A stretch of 51,025 nt of DNA from Angelakisella massiliensis (GTDB lineage: Bacteria; Bacillota; Clostridia; Oscillospirales; Ruminococcaceae): assembly GCF_900104675.1 (NCBI RefSeq), contig NZ_LT629941.1, positions 1 through 51,025 of the forward strand, given 5' to 3'. The notes under the pieces were generated by a model, which did no database searches, had not been told where the DNA came from, and saw nothing but the letters and a program-made list of their open reading frames with translations. Made by a program: the position numbers and the translations under genes. Below, piece after piece: positions 41,713 through 50,824 of the stretch; position 1 is the stretch's first letter; every line of letters begins with the position of its first letter.

Positions 41713-43466
41713 TTATCGCACCTCCTGTTCATGGTGTTTGGGTTTCTTTTCGGGGCTACGCAGCGGCACCGGGCGTTTCAGCCCTTCCAGCACCGAGGGA
41801 CGGCCGCTCTTAGCCACCACCGCCTCCGGTGCGGGGCGCTTATGGCCGTCAATATTCAGCAGCACATCCAACTCGGCCAGCCGGGCGGATTTGTCCCGCA
41901 GCTCCTGCTCCTGGGCAAAGGGCTTCCCCACCTCGGCCTTGGCGGCGGCCTGCTGCTGATAGAGGTTGTCCAGCTGATTTTTCACCGCCTCCAGCCGCTG
42001 GGGCATCTGGGCAAGGGCGTTGTCAATACGGGTGAGGTTGCCGCGTGGGTCGGTGCCCAAGGCCGTCCGGTGGGTCATCTCGCCTTTCAGCAGGAGCATA
42101 TATTCCTGCCGGAAAGCGTCAAACGACACCGACATAGCAAAGCCCCGGTAACTACCCACCGATACCGGGTCGGAGCCTTTGACCTCCTTGCAGGCATCCA
42201 AAAGCGCCGCACCGGCGTTCTCTTTGTCCGTCAGGGTATCGCCCCGGACTTCCATGCCCGCAAAGCCGTCCTCCGGGTGCGGGTGTTCCGCCAGCGTTTT
42301 CATATCCGCTTCCAGCCCGGTGATAAAACCCTTGTTTTTTTCGATTTCCTCAGGGAAGGTTTTGAGCAGCTGGTCCTCCAAGTGGTATTGCTTGCTTTGG
42401 TGGTCGGCCTTCATCAATTTCAACCGTGCCACGTCCACATCCAGGTCCATGCGTTCCTTGATGCGCGGGTCGCCTGCGCACAAAGCCTTGATCTCGGCAA
42501 ATGACAACGCCGTTTCGTCCACGTCATCACAGCTTCGCACCGGAGATTTGGAAGTCATAATCTGACTGATAAACCGCTGCTTGTTCTCCACTGTCTGCCA
42601 GAGATAGGCATCGAAAGTTCCCTCAGTGACGTAGCGATACACATGGACGGTCTCGTTCTGGTTGCCCTGGCGTTCAATGCGGCCCTTTCTCTGGGCCAGA
42701 TCGCCGGGCCGCCACGGGCAGTCCAGGTCATGCAGTGCCACCAGGCGGTCCTGGACGTTGGTACCCGCGCCCATTGTCTGTGTACTGCCCAGCAGCACCC
42801 GCACCTGGCCGGTGCGCACCTTGGAGAACAACTCTTTTTTTCGTACCTCGGTGTTGGCCTCATGGATAAAGGCGATCTGTTCGGCAGGCACTCCCTTGGC
42901 AATGAGCTTTTGTCGAATGTCCTCATACACCGTAAAGGCCGGTTCCGGCTCTGGCAGCGGCACCGCGTCCTCCAATGCGTGCAGCGTTGGGTTGTCCAGC
43001 GCCTTCGCTGCCTTTTTGGCAGGCCGGGCCTGGGGCGTAGAGATGTCGCAAAAGACCAGCTGTGTCAGCTTGTCGGCCTCGCCGTCCCGCCAGATTTGCA
43101 TGATATTGTCCACACACTGGTTGACTTTGGTGCCCGGCTCATCCGGCAGCAGCTGGTTGATGATCCGCTGGTCCAGACCCAGCTTGCGCCCGTCGCTGGT
43201 GATCTTGAGCATATTGTCCTGGGACGGGTCCACCGTACCGCTGTGTACCTGGGACGCCCGCTCGGAGAGCGCCTCTACCATCTCTTTCTGGATTTCGGTG
43301 GGCTGGGCCACGACGTTGTGGTACTCCACCTGCGGCGTGGACAGATGCAGCTGGTCGGCGGTCTTAATATCCGCCACCTCTTTGAACAGGTTCATCAGCT
43401 CCGGCAGGTTGAAAAACTTGCTGAATCTTGTTCTTGCCCGGTAGCCGGTTCCTTCGGGAACGAGTT
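41713..43466 (-). pseudogene. C-terminal part of ICE helicase, cut by a transposon
   Basis: The frame is open from about 43491 down to 41713. It encodes the C-terminal helicase domain of the very large SNF2-like protein of Tn1549-type elements: VPEGTGYRARTRFSKFFNLP near the break, GSTQTMGAGTNVQDRL, and LAQRKGRIERQGNQ (helicase motif VI). The family protein is normally over 2000 residues, so the N-terminal majority is missing. The break coincides with the tnpW-like gene of the Tn4451-type transposon. A 560-residue product from ATG 43395 could still be made. Confidence 0.85.
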
Positions 43467-43468
43467 TG

Positions 43469-43657
43469 TCAAGATGATTTTTGCAAGTTTTCTAAATTCA
43501 AATATTTATCCGCTGAAAAATCTCCCAACATCTCGTGTCTGCATATTTCTTGAAACACCGTATTCAAAGGCTTCTTCGCACTTTCCGATTGCTTCACATT
43601 GACAATAAAAGTTGTTTTGCCTATTCGTGTTGTATAAGATAAAGTGTTTTCTTTCAT
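43469..43657 (-). CDS. TnpW-like transposon protein
   Basis: A 62-residue protein with TTRIGKTTFIVNVKQSESAKK in the middle (in part, RIGKTTFIVNVKQSESAKK), which matches transposon-encoded TnpW-family proteins of Tn4451-like elements. It is the outermost gene at this end. Its last codons run to the junction with the helicase gene. Function unknown. Confidence 0.75.
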   Translation of the reverse strand: MKENTLSYTTRIGKTTFIVNVKQSESAKKPLNTVFQEICRHEMLGDFSADKYLNLENLQKSS

Positions 43658-43745
43658 ATAGTCCGTTTCTCCTTTTCATAAATTGACTGGTGGGGCATTC
43701 CGTTTGGAACACCCCACAAATACAGCCTGTTTCATCGGAACATAT

Positions 43746-43784
43746 CAAGAAGTCATTAAGTCGTGAGTATAATGGAAATGGTTA
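43746..43784 (+). repeat. Inverted repeat, left copy
   Basis: This 39-bp copy starts CAAGAAGTCATTAAGTCGTG and reaches the mobV stop codon. Its reverse complement lies at 48298-48336 with two mismatches. Confidence 0.92.
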
Positions 43785-45047
43785 TCTCTCCATATCCCGC
43801 TTGTTTCTTCGTGCCTTGGTACGCTCTTGTCTTTCTTTTTCCCTTGCTTCTTTTTCGGCTCGTTCCTGTGCTTCCTTAAAAGAAAAAAGTTGCTTCACTT
43901 TTTCGGTAAAAAGTTTAGCAACTTCGGGGAAATGTTCCAACGCTTCAAGAAAAGGTCTGCACTTTTCTTTCAGTTCGTTGTATTTGGTTTTCATTCGTTC
44001 CAATGCGTTTGCACTGTCCATATACTTCTGTCGGTAAAAATTTGCACTCTGCTCAAATTTTTTGATTTCCGCACGACTGGTAATACCCTCTTTGGCAAGG
44101 GCTGTCAGTTGAGAATAATCCTCTTTGGAGATTGCCATTTTACCTGTGATTGTTTTCTGCCCCATACTGTCAATCTCGTTTAAGGTTTTGGAGATATGAC
44201 GGGCAGGCTCATACTTGACCTGTTCCTTTTGAATACGCTTCTGCAACTTCTCCAATCGCTCTTTGTCCTGTTGGATTTGATATTGCAGGGAAGTCAAATG
44301 CTCTGCTGTACTTCCGTATTCGCCACGCTGAAAGCCTTTGAACCCTTGCTCCGTCATATAGTGAAACAATTCATCTTGCAGTATGCTGTACGAAGCTCTA
44401 AACATCGGCTTTCCGTTCTTCCTAAGAAGCGGCTTTCCTTTTTCATCGGTCAGCGGAATATCCGATTTCCATTTCTTTGAATGGCTTATCTGATTAACAA
44501 CTTCCTTGACCGTTCCTCGCAGTTTTTCGTCTTTGCAACGCTTACTCCATAGGATTTCTTTCTCCACCACTGGCAGAACCATAGCGTGAAGATGATAATG
44601 GTAAACCTCTTTTCCCAGTTCCTCGGTTGCGGCTACATTGATTTCATCAGCGTGCATTACTGCCGATATAACATTGTCAGCACCGAATTTTTCCACGATG
44701 AAACGATAGGCTTCTTCATAAAACTGCTTTGCGTATTCATAGCCACCATTACGCTCGAAGTACATCGTATTCACATCAATCACTATCTCATTAAAGAGTG
44801 TTGCGTCTCTCCTCAACCCACGAAGCGACACCTGACCGTCTGCTTCCATCTGTTTTAACTGTTCCATATAGGTAGGGGCAGTCGGCTTTTTGAAATGCAC
44901 ATTAAAGGGTATTCGTTCCTCAATCACATTCATATTTTCGTAGGTTTCATTCTTGCGTTCGTTGTGCCTTTCCGCCTTGCTCACATCAGAAGCGGTGTAC
45001 TGTTTTACCCTTGCACAACTCATATCCGCCTTGTCGATTTTTGCCAT
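43782..45047 (-). CDS. MobV-type relaxase (Mob/Pre, TnpZ-like)
   Basis: A 421-residue plasmid-recombination/mobilization protein. The N-terminal half has AVMHADEINVAATEEL and EVYHYHLHAMVLPV, the His-rich motif of MobV relaxases. The C-terminal half is coiled coil (about 240-421) and highly charged. Tn4451 encodes a similar protein, TnpZ, that lets the transposon be mobilized by other conjugative elements. AGGAGAG precedes ATG 45047. Confidence 0.88.
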   Translation of the reverse strand: MAKIDKADMSCARVKQYTASDVSKAERHNERKNETYENMNVIEERIPFNVHFKKPTAPTYMEQLKQMEADGQVSLRGLRRDATLFNEIVIDVNTMYFERNGGYEYAKQFYEEAYRFIVEKFGADNVISAVMHADEINVAATEELGKEVYHYHLHAMVLPVVEKEILWSKRCKDEKLRGTVKEVVNQISHSKKWKSDIPLTDEKGKPLLRKNGKPMFRASYSILQDELFHYMTEQGFKGFQRGEYGSTAEHLTSLQYQIQQDKERLEKLQKRIQKEQVKYEPARHISKTLNEIDSMGQKTITGKMAISKEDYSQLTALAKEGITSRAEIKKFEQSANFYRQKYMDSANALERMKTKYNELKEKCRPFLEALEHFPEVAKLFTEKVKQLFSFKEAQERAEKEAREKERQERTKARRNKRDMER

Positions 45048-45081
45048 TTTGCTCTCCTTTCTCGGCAGGGGCGAAGCCATT

Positions 45082-45120
45082 ACACAACATTCTTTGAATG
45101 TGTGTAACCCACTATGACAC
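45082..45120. other. Candidate oriT for MobV relaxase
   Basis: ACACA-CATTC (45082-45092) and GAATGTGTGT (45096-45105) form a dyad just upstream of the mob gene, followed by AACCCACTATGACAC. MobV origins combine such a dyad with a GTGTG nick region, so the place and shape fit. The exact nick site is not shown. Confidence 0.5.
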
Positions 45121-45228
45121 TTTCAGACTTCGTCTGCAAAGATGTCGTGGGCAAGGGAGTTCCCCCTTGACCTCCTTTTGATACCTCAATCATAAAAACA
45201 GACTGTCCTCCCATCAGACAGCCTGCTT

Positions 45229-46251
45229 TTATTCTCTCGGTATATCGCCCATCGGCAAAGACCAGTACCACAGAAAGCCTTTCTTTTGGGAGATAACTTC
45301 TGCTTTCTTCTTTGCCTTTTTGATGGTCGATTTTTTGAACCCAGCGGCTTCAAGTCTTTCTTCGCAATCCGAAGAAAGCATTTCTCCGTCTTTCAGCATT
45401 TCCAAAAGAAATTCTTTCGCCTTGGTTTCCTTTTCGTTCGGTCTGCCCATTTTAGGGGCAAGGGACTGGAACGCTTCTTCTGCTGTCATTTCCATTTCAG
45501 AAATAAAGTCCACTCCCTTTTCTGCAACCTCAAAGAGAATTGCAGAGCCTGTCGGGGCAAGGTTGGATTTCACTTGAACCATATATCTTTCCGCCGGTGC
45601 TTCTTTGTTCGGTGTGCGTGTGATTGCAAAAATACTTCTTGCAGCACCCGCAATATCAATCGAACCGTTGGTACGATAAAGAGGGTTGGTATCTCTCATC
45701 TTGTTCATATGAGCGATAATCACGATGGCACAGCCAGTATTTTTTGCAACTGCAATCAAGTGATTAAACTCTGCCCTTGTTTCGTTGGCATTGTTCATTG
45801 AACAGTTCTCTCCGATATAGGAACTCATCGGGTCAAGAATTAAAAGTTTTGCGTGATACTTTTCGATTGCTTCAGCAATACGGTTATCTCCAAAGGATAA
45901 AGACTTTTCATCTTCCTTGATGAAGATAAGGTTTTCTCCGTTCCCACCGGCAGAGTTAAATCGGGGTACTACCGTATCGTCTGCATCATCTTCCGTTGTC
46001 TGATAGATGATAGTCATAGGCTCATTTTCTTCCGTTTCAGTAAAAGGCAGAGGTTCGCCCTTAGAGAGCAGTGCGGCGATTGACAGCATTAACTTGCTTT
46101 TTCCATCGCCCGGATCGCCCTGCAACAGCGTAACCTTGCCGTACGGAATATACGGATACCACAGCCATTTCACTTCCTTCGGCTCAATCTCACTTGCCTT
46201 AATAACTTCGAGAGGGACATTTACATTCATTTCATTTTCCATTTGCTTCAT
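45229..46251 (-). CDS. RepA-like AAA ATPase
   Basis: A 340-residue RecA-fold ATPase resembling hexameric replicative helicases of the RepA type. Walker A is GDPGDGKS at residues 45-52; Walker B is LLILDPMSSYIG, and HAM..RDTNPLYRTNGSIDIAGAAR lies beyond it. The C-terminus has a small helix-turn-helix (KSTIKKAKKKAEV). It may help the element replicate after transfer. ATG 46251 follows GGAG. It overlaps the start of the small gene upstream by 20 bp. Confidence 0.85.
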   Translation of the reverse strand: MKQMENEMNVNVPLEVIKASEIEPKEVKWLWYPYIPYGKVTLLQGDPGDGKSKLMLSIAALLSKGEPLPFTETEENEPMTIIYQTTEDDADDTVVPRFNSAGGNGENLIFIKEDEKSLSFGDNRIAEAIEKYHAKLLILDPMSSYIGENCSMNNANETRAEFNHLIAVAKNTGCAIVIIAHMNKMRDTNPLYRTNGSIDIAGAARSIFAITRTPNKEAPAERYMVQVKSNLAPTGSAILFEVAEKGVDFISEMEMTAEEAFQSLAPKMGRPNEKETKAKEFLLEMLKDGEMLSSDCEERLEAAGFKKSTIKKAKKKAEVISQKKGFLWYWSLPMGDIPRE

Positions 46252-46423
46252 TTTTCTTCGTTCTCCTTTTCGATAAATACTTAGGGCAAAGCACCACGAT
46301 ACAACGGAAACTCTGCTTGCAGTCATTACTGCATTTTCTGCAAAGTTCGTTGTAGGTAATGCGATTTCTTTCGTTCAGAAACAATGCCCAATCTTGTTTC
46401 CGTTTCTTACTCATTCTCGGCAT
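46232..46423 (-). CDS. Small Cys-rich element protein
   Basis: A 63-residue basic protein with five Cys, including NELCRKCSNDCKQSF, suggesting metal binding. AGGAGG lies 6 bp before ATG 46423. It overlaps the RepA-like gene, so the two are coupled. Similar short proteins precede RepA-like genes in related elements; the function is unknown. Confidence 0.7.
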   Translation of the reverse strand: MPRMSKKRKQDWALFLNERNRITYNELCRKCSNDCKQSFRCIVVLCPKYLSKRRTKKNEANGK

Positions 46424-46811
46424 ATCAATCCTCCTTTCCGTCTGAAAATAAAAAAACCACAGGAAAGATACTCAGAGCCTTGTTTCTGTCATTTTTCGGG
46501 GCGAAAATCGGGCAAAATTGCCTTTCTAAGCCTTTCAAAAAAATCACGCAAGGTATTTGTACTAACCTGTGGTTATGTATGAAATTGTAGGGTTTGGGGC
46601 AACAAAAAACACCGTATTTCTACGATGTTTTCTGTCATTCAAGTAGCAAAAAACGTGACCACTAAAATTATAATCATAAGAACAGGCAAAAAGCGAAGAT
46701 ACCGTTCTAATAGAGCTTTTTAGACTTGTTTTTTGGGGCTTTATATTACTTTCCCTATTTTTTAAGGGTATAGGGTGTTACATCAAGTTCTTAGTATATG
46801 AAATTTGCAGA
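46424..46811. other. Gene-free stretch
   Basis: AT-rich DNA upstream of the small Cys-rich gene and downstream of the anti-sigma gene. I see no gene. Promoters for the repA pair must lie here but none is clear. Confidence 0.4.
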
Positions 46812-47504
46812 TTATTCTTGGATTTGGCTCAAATCAAATGCACCGTTCTCAATCAACTTCAAAATTGTGTCTGCCAAGTTGTTTTTTACAGTTTCACTTT
46901 CATTTTCAACGCCAGAATACTCTACATAAATAGTGTTCTCTCCCATATCAAAGGTTGCATAATATATTACGGTTTTGACACCTTGACTATTTGACTTTGT
47001 TACGAAATATCCTGCGTTGATATCAACGCCGTCTACACTTGAAGTGATTGTATTTCCATCAATGATAGTATCTAATAGATTTACACCCTGTTTAGAAACT
47101 ACCATTCTTGTATCATCAATTTTTCCCTCAAAACCCAGAATATTATGATTGTCAGCATCAAAATAAGCATCTGCGGTAACAGGCAAGTCTGCAAAAAGCA
47201 TTTCAATTTCAGCATCGCTCAAAGGTCTTGTTGTTACATTTAAGTTAATTGAAGATTGTGATAAGTCATTTTTAACAAAAGTAATTGTTTCTCCATCATT
47301 CAGCGTGGCAATATCGTTTTTTGTACCAAACAGATTGCTTTGAAAAACTCCCACTCCAATCACAGCAACGAGTACGAAGCAAGCTGCAACAGACACCCAT
47401 TTTTGCCGATTAGTTATTTTACTTGTTTTTTTCATAGGTTCAGCCTCCTTAATATACTGATTATCGACATTTCCCAATGCCCTTAAAAGTTTCTTTTCTT
47501 TCAT
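46812..47504 (-). CDS. Membrane-anchored putative anti-sigma factor
   Basis: A 230-residue protein with a cytosolic N-terminus (about 1-33), one membrane helix (about 36-54) and an extracellular domain. It overlaps the sigma gene's stop codon by 4 bp, the usual arrangement for ECF sigma and anti-sigma genes. The extracellular part has no motif I recognise. It should restrain the sigma factor until a surface signal arrives. Confidence 0.72.
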   Translation of the reverse strand: MKEKKLLRALGNVDNQYIKEAEPMKKTSKITNRQKWVSVAACFVLVAVIGVGVFQSNLFGTKNDIATLNDGETITFVKNDLSQSSINLNVTTRPLSDAEIEMLFADLPVTADAYFDADNHNILGFEGKIDDTRMVVSKQGVNLLDTIIDGNTITSSVDGVDINAGYFVTKSNSQGVKTVIYYATFDMGENTIYVEYSGVENESETVKNNLADTILKLIENGAFDLSQIQE

Positions 47505-48061
47505 ACAGAGATACCTTCTTTCTCTAACAATTTTTTGAGTTCGTTCCTTGAACGAAATAATGACATCTTGATTTTGCTCTCGCTCATACCATATTCCGTT
47601 GCAATTTCTTTAATGGGCGATAAATACCAATATCTTCTCATAAAGATTTTTCGCTGTTCTAATGACAGGGAAGAAAGAAAGCGGTTGAGAATATCCGTTA
47701 GAGCGATTTCTTCAACAATGTTTTCTGTACTATCCAACGATGGTATGCACTCTTGTATTTCATCAAAAACCAATGGCATTTGCCCACCATTACGTTTCTT
47801 TGCATTAAGCAGTTCGTACCTGTCCAAAGATAGGTTGCGAGTAATCTTCCCTAAAAAAGTTTTTAGGACAGATGGACGGTTAGGCGGTATGCTGTTCCAA
47901 GCTCTTAAATAAGTATCATTTACACATTCCTCGCTATCTTCGTCATTGTGAAGAATATTAAAGGCTATGTATCTGCAATACTTTCCGTATTTTTTTGAAG
48001 TTTCGGATATAGCAGCTTCGGAGCGCTCCCAATATAAATCTAATATCTGCTTATCATCCAT
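47501..48061 (-). CDS. ECF sigma factor (transposon cargo)
   Basis: A 186-residue sigma-70 family protein. Region 2 is KYCRYIAFNILHNDEDSEECVNDTYLRAWN, in part NDEDSEECVNDTYLRAWN (about residues 39-56); region 4 is EIATEYGMSESKIKMSLFRSRNEL. It is coupled to the downstream anti-sigma gene. Both lie inside the Tn4451-like transposon between mob/rep and tnpV, so they are cargo. The controlled genes are unknown. Confidence 0.88.
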   Translation of the reverse strand: MDDKQILDLYWERSEAAISETSKKYGKYCRYIAFNILHNDEDSEECVNDTYLRAWNSIPPNRPSVLKTFLGKITRNLSLDRYELLNAKKRNGGQMPLVFDEIQECIPSLDSTENIVEEIALTDILNRFLSSLSLEQRKIFMRRYWYLSPIKEIATEYGMSESKIKMSLFRSRNELKKLLEKEGISV

Positions 48062-48297
48062 AGGCTTCTCCTCCTTTCCCTTGTATTAAGGCCTTTCACC
48101 CTAATAAACGGGAAAAATGTGTCAAGCGTCACTTAAATTCAAAAAATATTTATTCAAAGATTAGCTTTCATTTTTTGAAAGAATATAATAAAACAGCAAA
48201 AGGCTTACACCTACAAGTCTCTTAATATTCAATGCGGAAAATTACAATTCATCACTCTCATTTTAACACATCATACCATCTTTATGAACTTTCAATT
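48062..48297. other. Gene-free AT-rich stretch upstream of sigma gene
   Basis: It contains only the presumed promoter region of the sigma/anti-sigma pair. I cannot define a promoter with confidence. Confidence 0.4.
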
Positions 48298-48336
48298 TAA
48301 CCACTTCCATTACACTCACGACTTAATGACTTCTTG
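48298..48336 (-). repeat. Inverted repeat, right copy
   Basis: Its reverse complement starts CAAGAAGTCATTAAGTCGTG and matches 43746-43784 with two mismatches. The two copies bracket about 4.5 kb with mobV, repA and the sigma pair. Confidence 0.92.
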
Positions 48337-48344
48337 AATACTTC

Positions 48345-48391
48345 CCGAAAAAGAAAACTGCCATCAGTAAAGACAGCAGTTCCTTTTCGGC
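48345..48391 (-). terminator. Terminator of tnpX-tnpV
   Basis: On the minus strand CCGAAAAGGAACTGC pairs with GCAGTTTTCTTTTTCGG, just after the tnpV stop. Confidence 0.65.
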
Positions 48392-48401
48392 TGGTATGCT
48401 A

Positions 48402-48779
48402 TTAGGAATACACAATATCGTTCAATACAATCTCATCTGCACAGGCTCGGATATTATTCATCAATCCGACCCATCTCATCATATCCTCCGCTTTCAGTTG
48501 TTCCGTCACACCTTGTTTTCTTGCCATTTCCTTTATCAGATACTCCGCCATATTACACGCCGAAGTATCAATTTCAGCAAGGTGTTCATATAACTTTCCG
48601 CTTGTAAGCAGATTGCAATATAAGACTTTCCTATGCTCCCTCAAATATCTTTCCCTCATTCTTCCGTATTTTGTGAGCGTAGGCGGTTCTTCGTTTTCTA
48701 TCGTCAAGCAGGGATAGTAATAATCTCCGATGAGTTCGTACTGGATACCAGTTCTTTCGTCTGTAATAAATCTTTGCAT
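48402..48779 (-). CDS. Transposon protein TnpV
   Basis: A 125-residue protein of the TnpV family found next to TnpX in Tn4451-like elements. It has GIQYELIGDYYYPCL near the N-terminus and GRMRERYLREHRKVLY in the middle. The start overlaps the end of tnpX by 76 bp; AGGAGAA precedes ATG 48779. Its role is unknown and it is not needed for Tn4451 excision as far as is known of the family. Confidence 0.82.
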   Translation of the reverse strand: MQRFITDERTGIQYELIGDYYYPCLTIENEEPPTLTKYGRMRERYLREHRKVLYCNLLTSGKLYEHLAEIDTSACNMAEYLIKEMARKQGVTEQLKAEDMMRWVGLMNNIRACADEIVLNDIVYS

Positions 48780-50824
48780 TCTGATTTCTCCTTTCGCTTC
48801 TTGTGATAAAATTCCAAAGATTTCTCGTTGTGATTTTGCTTTTGACATTCTTCGGAACAGAATTTCTGCTGACTGTGTGCAGGCCAGTAGGTACTGCCAC
48901 ACACAGCACATACACGCTGACGATAATAATGATTTCCTTTTTCTGCTTCTCTGTCGGCTTTTGTCTTATCCTGCCTTGCCTGATAGCAACAATCCTTTGA
49001 ACAGAATATCTGTCGGTTACTTGTAGGCACAAACTCTTTTTGACAGTGAGGACATATCTTTGTCTTGACGATTTCTCCACCGTTTTCAGCGAGTTTTTTC
49101 GCCTTTCGCTTCTCTCGGTAGGCTTTTTCACGCTCACGCTGTTTTGCCAAGCGTTCCATCTCAATCTGTTCTTCCTGTGCCTTTATTTCAGCAAGTTCTT
49201 CTTCTGTATAGGCAATATCGACCTGCCCGACATAGTTGAAGTAAATATCAACCTTTTGTGTCCTTGCTTTTCCCACACCCTCTGCTTCATAAACCACAAT
49301 CTTGTCAATGAGTTCAGCAAACATCAAATCGGAAATTTCTGTCGGCTCTTTGCACTTGCGAATTAAAGAAATGAAATGCTTAATATCAACAGCATTTACT
49401 TTTTCTTCGGTAAGTTCCTTTTCCATTTCCTCAATCTTCGTTTCCAGTTCAGCCTGTTCGTCATCGTACTGCTTCATCAGTTGCTTATACTGTCTTTCGG
49501 GCAGTAATCCCGAAACAAGATTTTCATACAAGCCACGAATAAGTTTAGACAATTCATCGTATCGCTTCTGAAAACGGTGCAATTCCGATTTATTGTGCTT
49601 TGGCTTTTCTGTCTGCTTTTCATTCCAAAGTGCTTGAAGTTCCTTTGCAAAGGCTTCTTCGTCATTCAGAACAAATCTTGATAATCGTTTGACAGCCGAT
49701 AATATCAAGGCTTCAACATTATCAGCACTAATTGAATGGGCAGAGCAGGAGTTTACTCTGCTTGCATACCCACCGCAACGGTAAGAATACTGCACCGAAC
49801 GGTCTTTTTTACTGTAATGCGTTTGCAGGGTCATTCTTCTGCCACAATCCGCACAGTACAGATAACCGCTTAAACGGTTGCTATGCGTACCTTTGGCTGC
49901 TGTCCTGTTCGCTCGTTTCTTTCGCTTCTGAACGCTGTCCCAAAGTTCCTGCGAGATGATAGGCTCGTGCGTATTATAAAATACATACTGTTCATCTTCA
50001 TCGGTATTCTTTCTTTTGTGCAGTTTGAAATTGGTGCTGACCGATTTACGCAAAACAGTATGACCGAGATATTCCTGTCTGCTTAAAATCGCTCTTATGG
50101 TTGACATTCCCCAAAGATACGGGTCTGTAAACTTTATTCCATTATACTGTTCGGGGTGATATTCCTTTGCGTGTGCAGCCGGAATTAAAACCTTTTCTTC
50201 GGTAAGCAATTCAGCGATTGCTCTCGGACTTTTGCCCTCGTTGGCAAGCAGAAAGATACGCTTTACCACCTCAGAAGCCACAGGGTCAACGACAAGCGTT
50301 TGTTTGTCGGTTGCTAATCGGTTATATCCATAGGGAATTGAACCGCTACAACGCTTTCCGTCTTTCATACGAGCATCAAACACAGCCTTAATTTTATTGC
50401 TTGTGTCTTTGGCGTACCATTCGTTCATTATATTCAAAAATGGGGCAAAGTCATTATCAGAAGCATTATTACTGTCAATGCTGTTGTTTATTGCAAGAAA
50501 ACGGACATCTTTCTGTGGGAACAGAACTTCCGTATAAAAGCCGACTTGCAGATAGTTTCGTCCTAATCGGCTCATATCCTTAACAATAATCGTTGCGACA
50601 TTTCCTGCTTCTACTTCCTTAATCAACTCCTGAAAACTCGGACGATTGAAATTCACACCCGAAAAACCATCGTCAGTAAAATGACGGATATTCGTAAAGC
50701 CATTTCTTCGGGCGTAATCTTCCAAGTATTGCTTTTGGTTGGTGATTGAATTTGACTCACCATTGAGGTCATCATCTCTTGATAAACGCTCATAAATTGC
50801 TGTAATCTTTGAAGTCCTTGACAT
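48704..50824 (-). CDS. tnpX: Large serine recombinase TnpX
   Basis: A 706-residue large serine recombinase, nearly the size of TnpX of Tn4451 (707). The resolvase-like N-terminal domain has the catalytic Ser15 in YERLSRDD and conserved Arg residues in KDMSRLGRN. A recombinase domain follows, then a zinc-ribbon domain (CADCGRRM), a coiled coil (about 410-500) and C-terminal Cys-pair motifs (CPHCQ..FCSKDC and CAVCG..FCSEEC). It excises the transposon as a circle and inserts it at GA-type targets. It is transcribed toward tnpV. Confidence 0.95.
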   Translation of the reverse strand: MSRTSKITAIYERLSRDDDLNGESNSITNQKQYLEDYARRNGFTNIRHFTDDGFSGVNFNRPSFQELIKEVEAGNVATIIVKDMSRLGRNYLQVGFYTEVLFPQKDVRFLAINNSIDSNNASDNDFAPFLNIMNEWYAKDTSNKIKAVFDARMKDGKRCSGSIPYGYNRLATDKQTLVVDPVASEVVKRIFLLANEGKSPRAIAELLTEEKVLIPAAHAKEYHPEQYNGIKFTDPYLWGMSTIRAILSRQEYLGHTVLRKSVSTNFKLHKRKNTDEDEQYVFYNTHEPIISQELWDSVQKRKKRANRTAAKGTHSNRLSGYLYCADCGRRMTLQTHYSKKDRSVQYSYRCGGYASRVNSCSAHSISADNVEALILSAVKRLSRFVLNDEEAFAKELQALWNEKQTEKPKHNKSELHRFQKRYDELSKLIRGLYENLVSGLLPERQYKQLMKQYDDEQAELETKIEEMEKELTEEKVNAVDIKHFISLIRKCKEPTEISDLMFAELIDKIVVYEAEGVGKARTQKVDIYFNYVGQVDIAYTEEELAEIKAQEEQIEMERLAKQREREKAYREKRKAKKLAENGGEIVKTKICPHCQKEFVPTSNRQIFCSKDCCYQARQDKTKADREAEKGNHYYRQRVCAVCGSTYWPAHSQQKFCSEECQKQNHNEKSLEFYHKKRKEKSECKDLLQTKELVSSTNSSEIITIPA

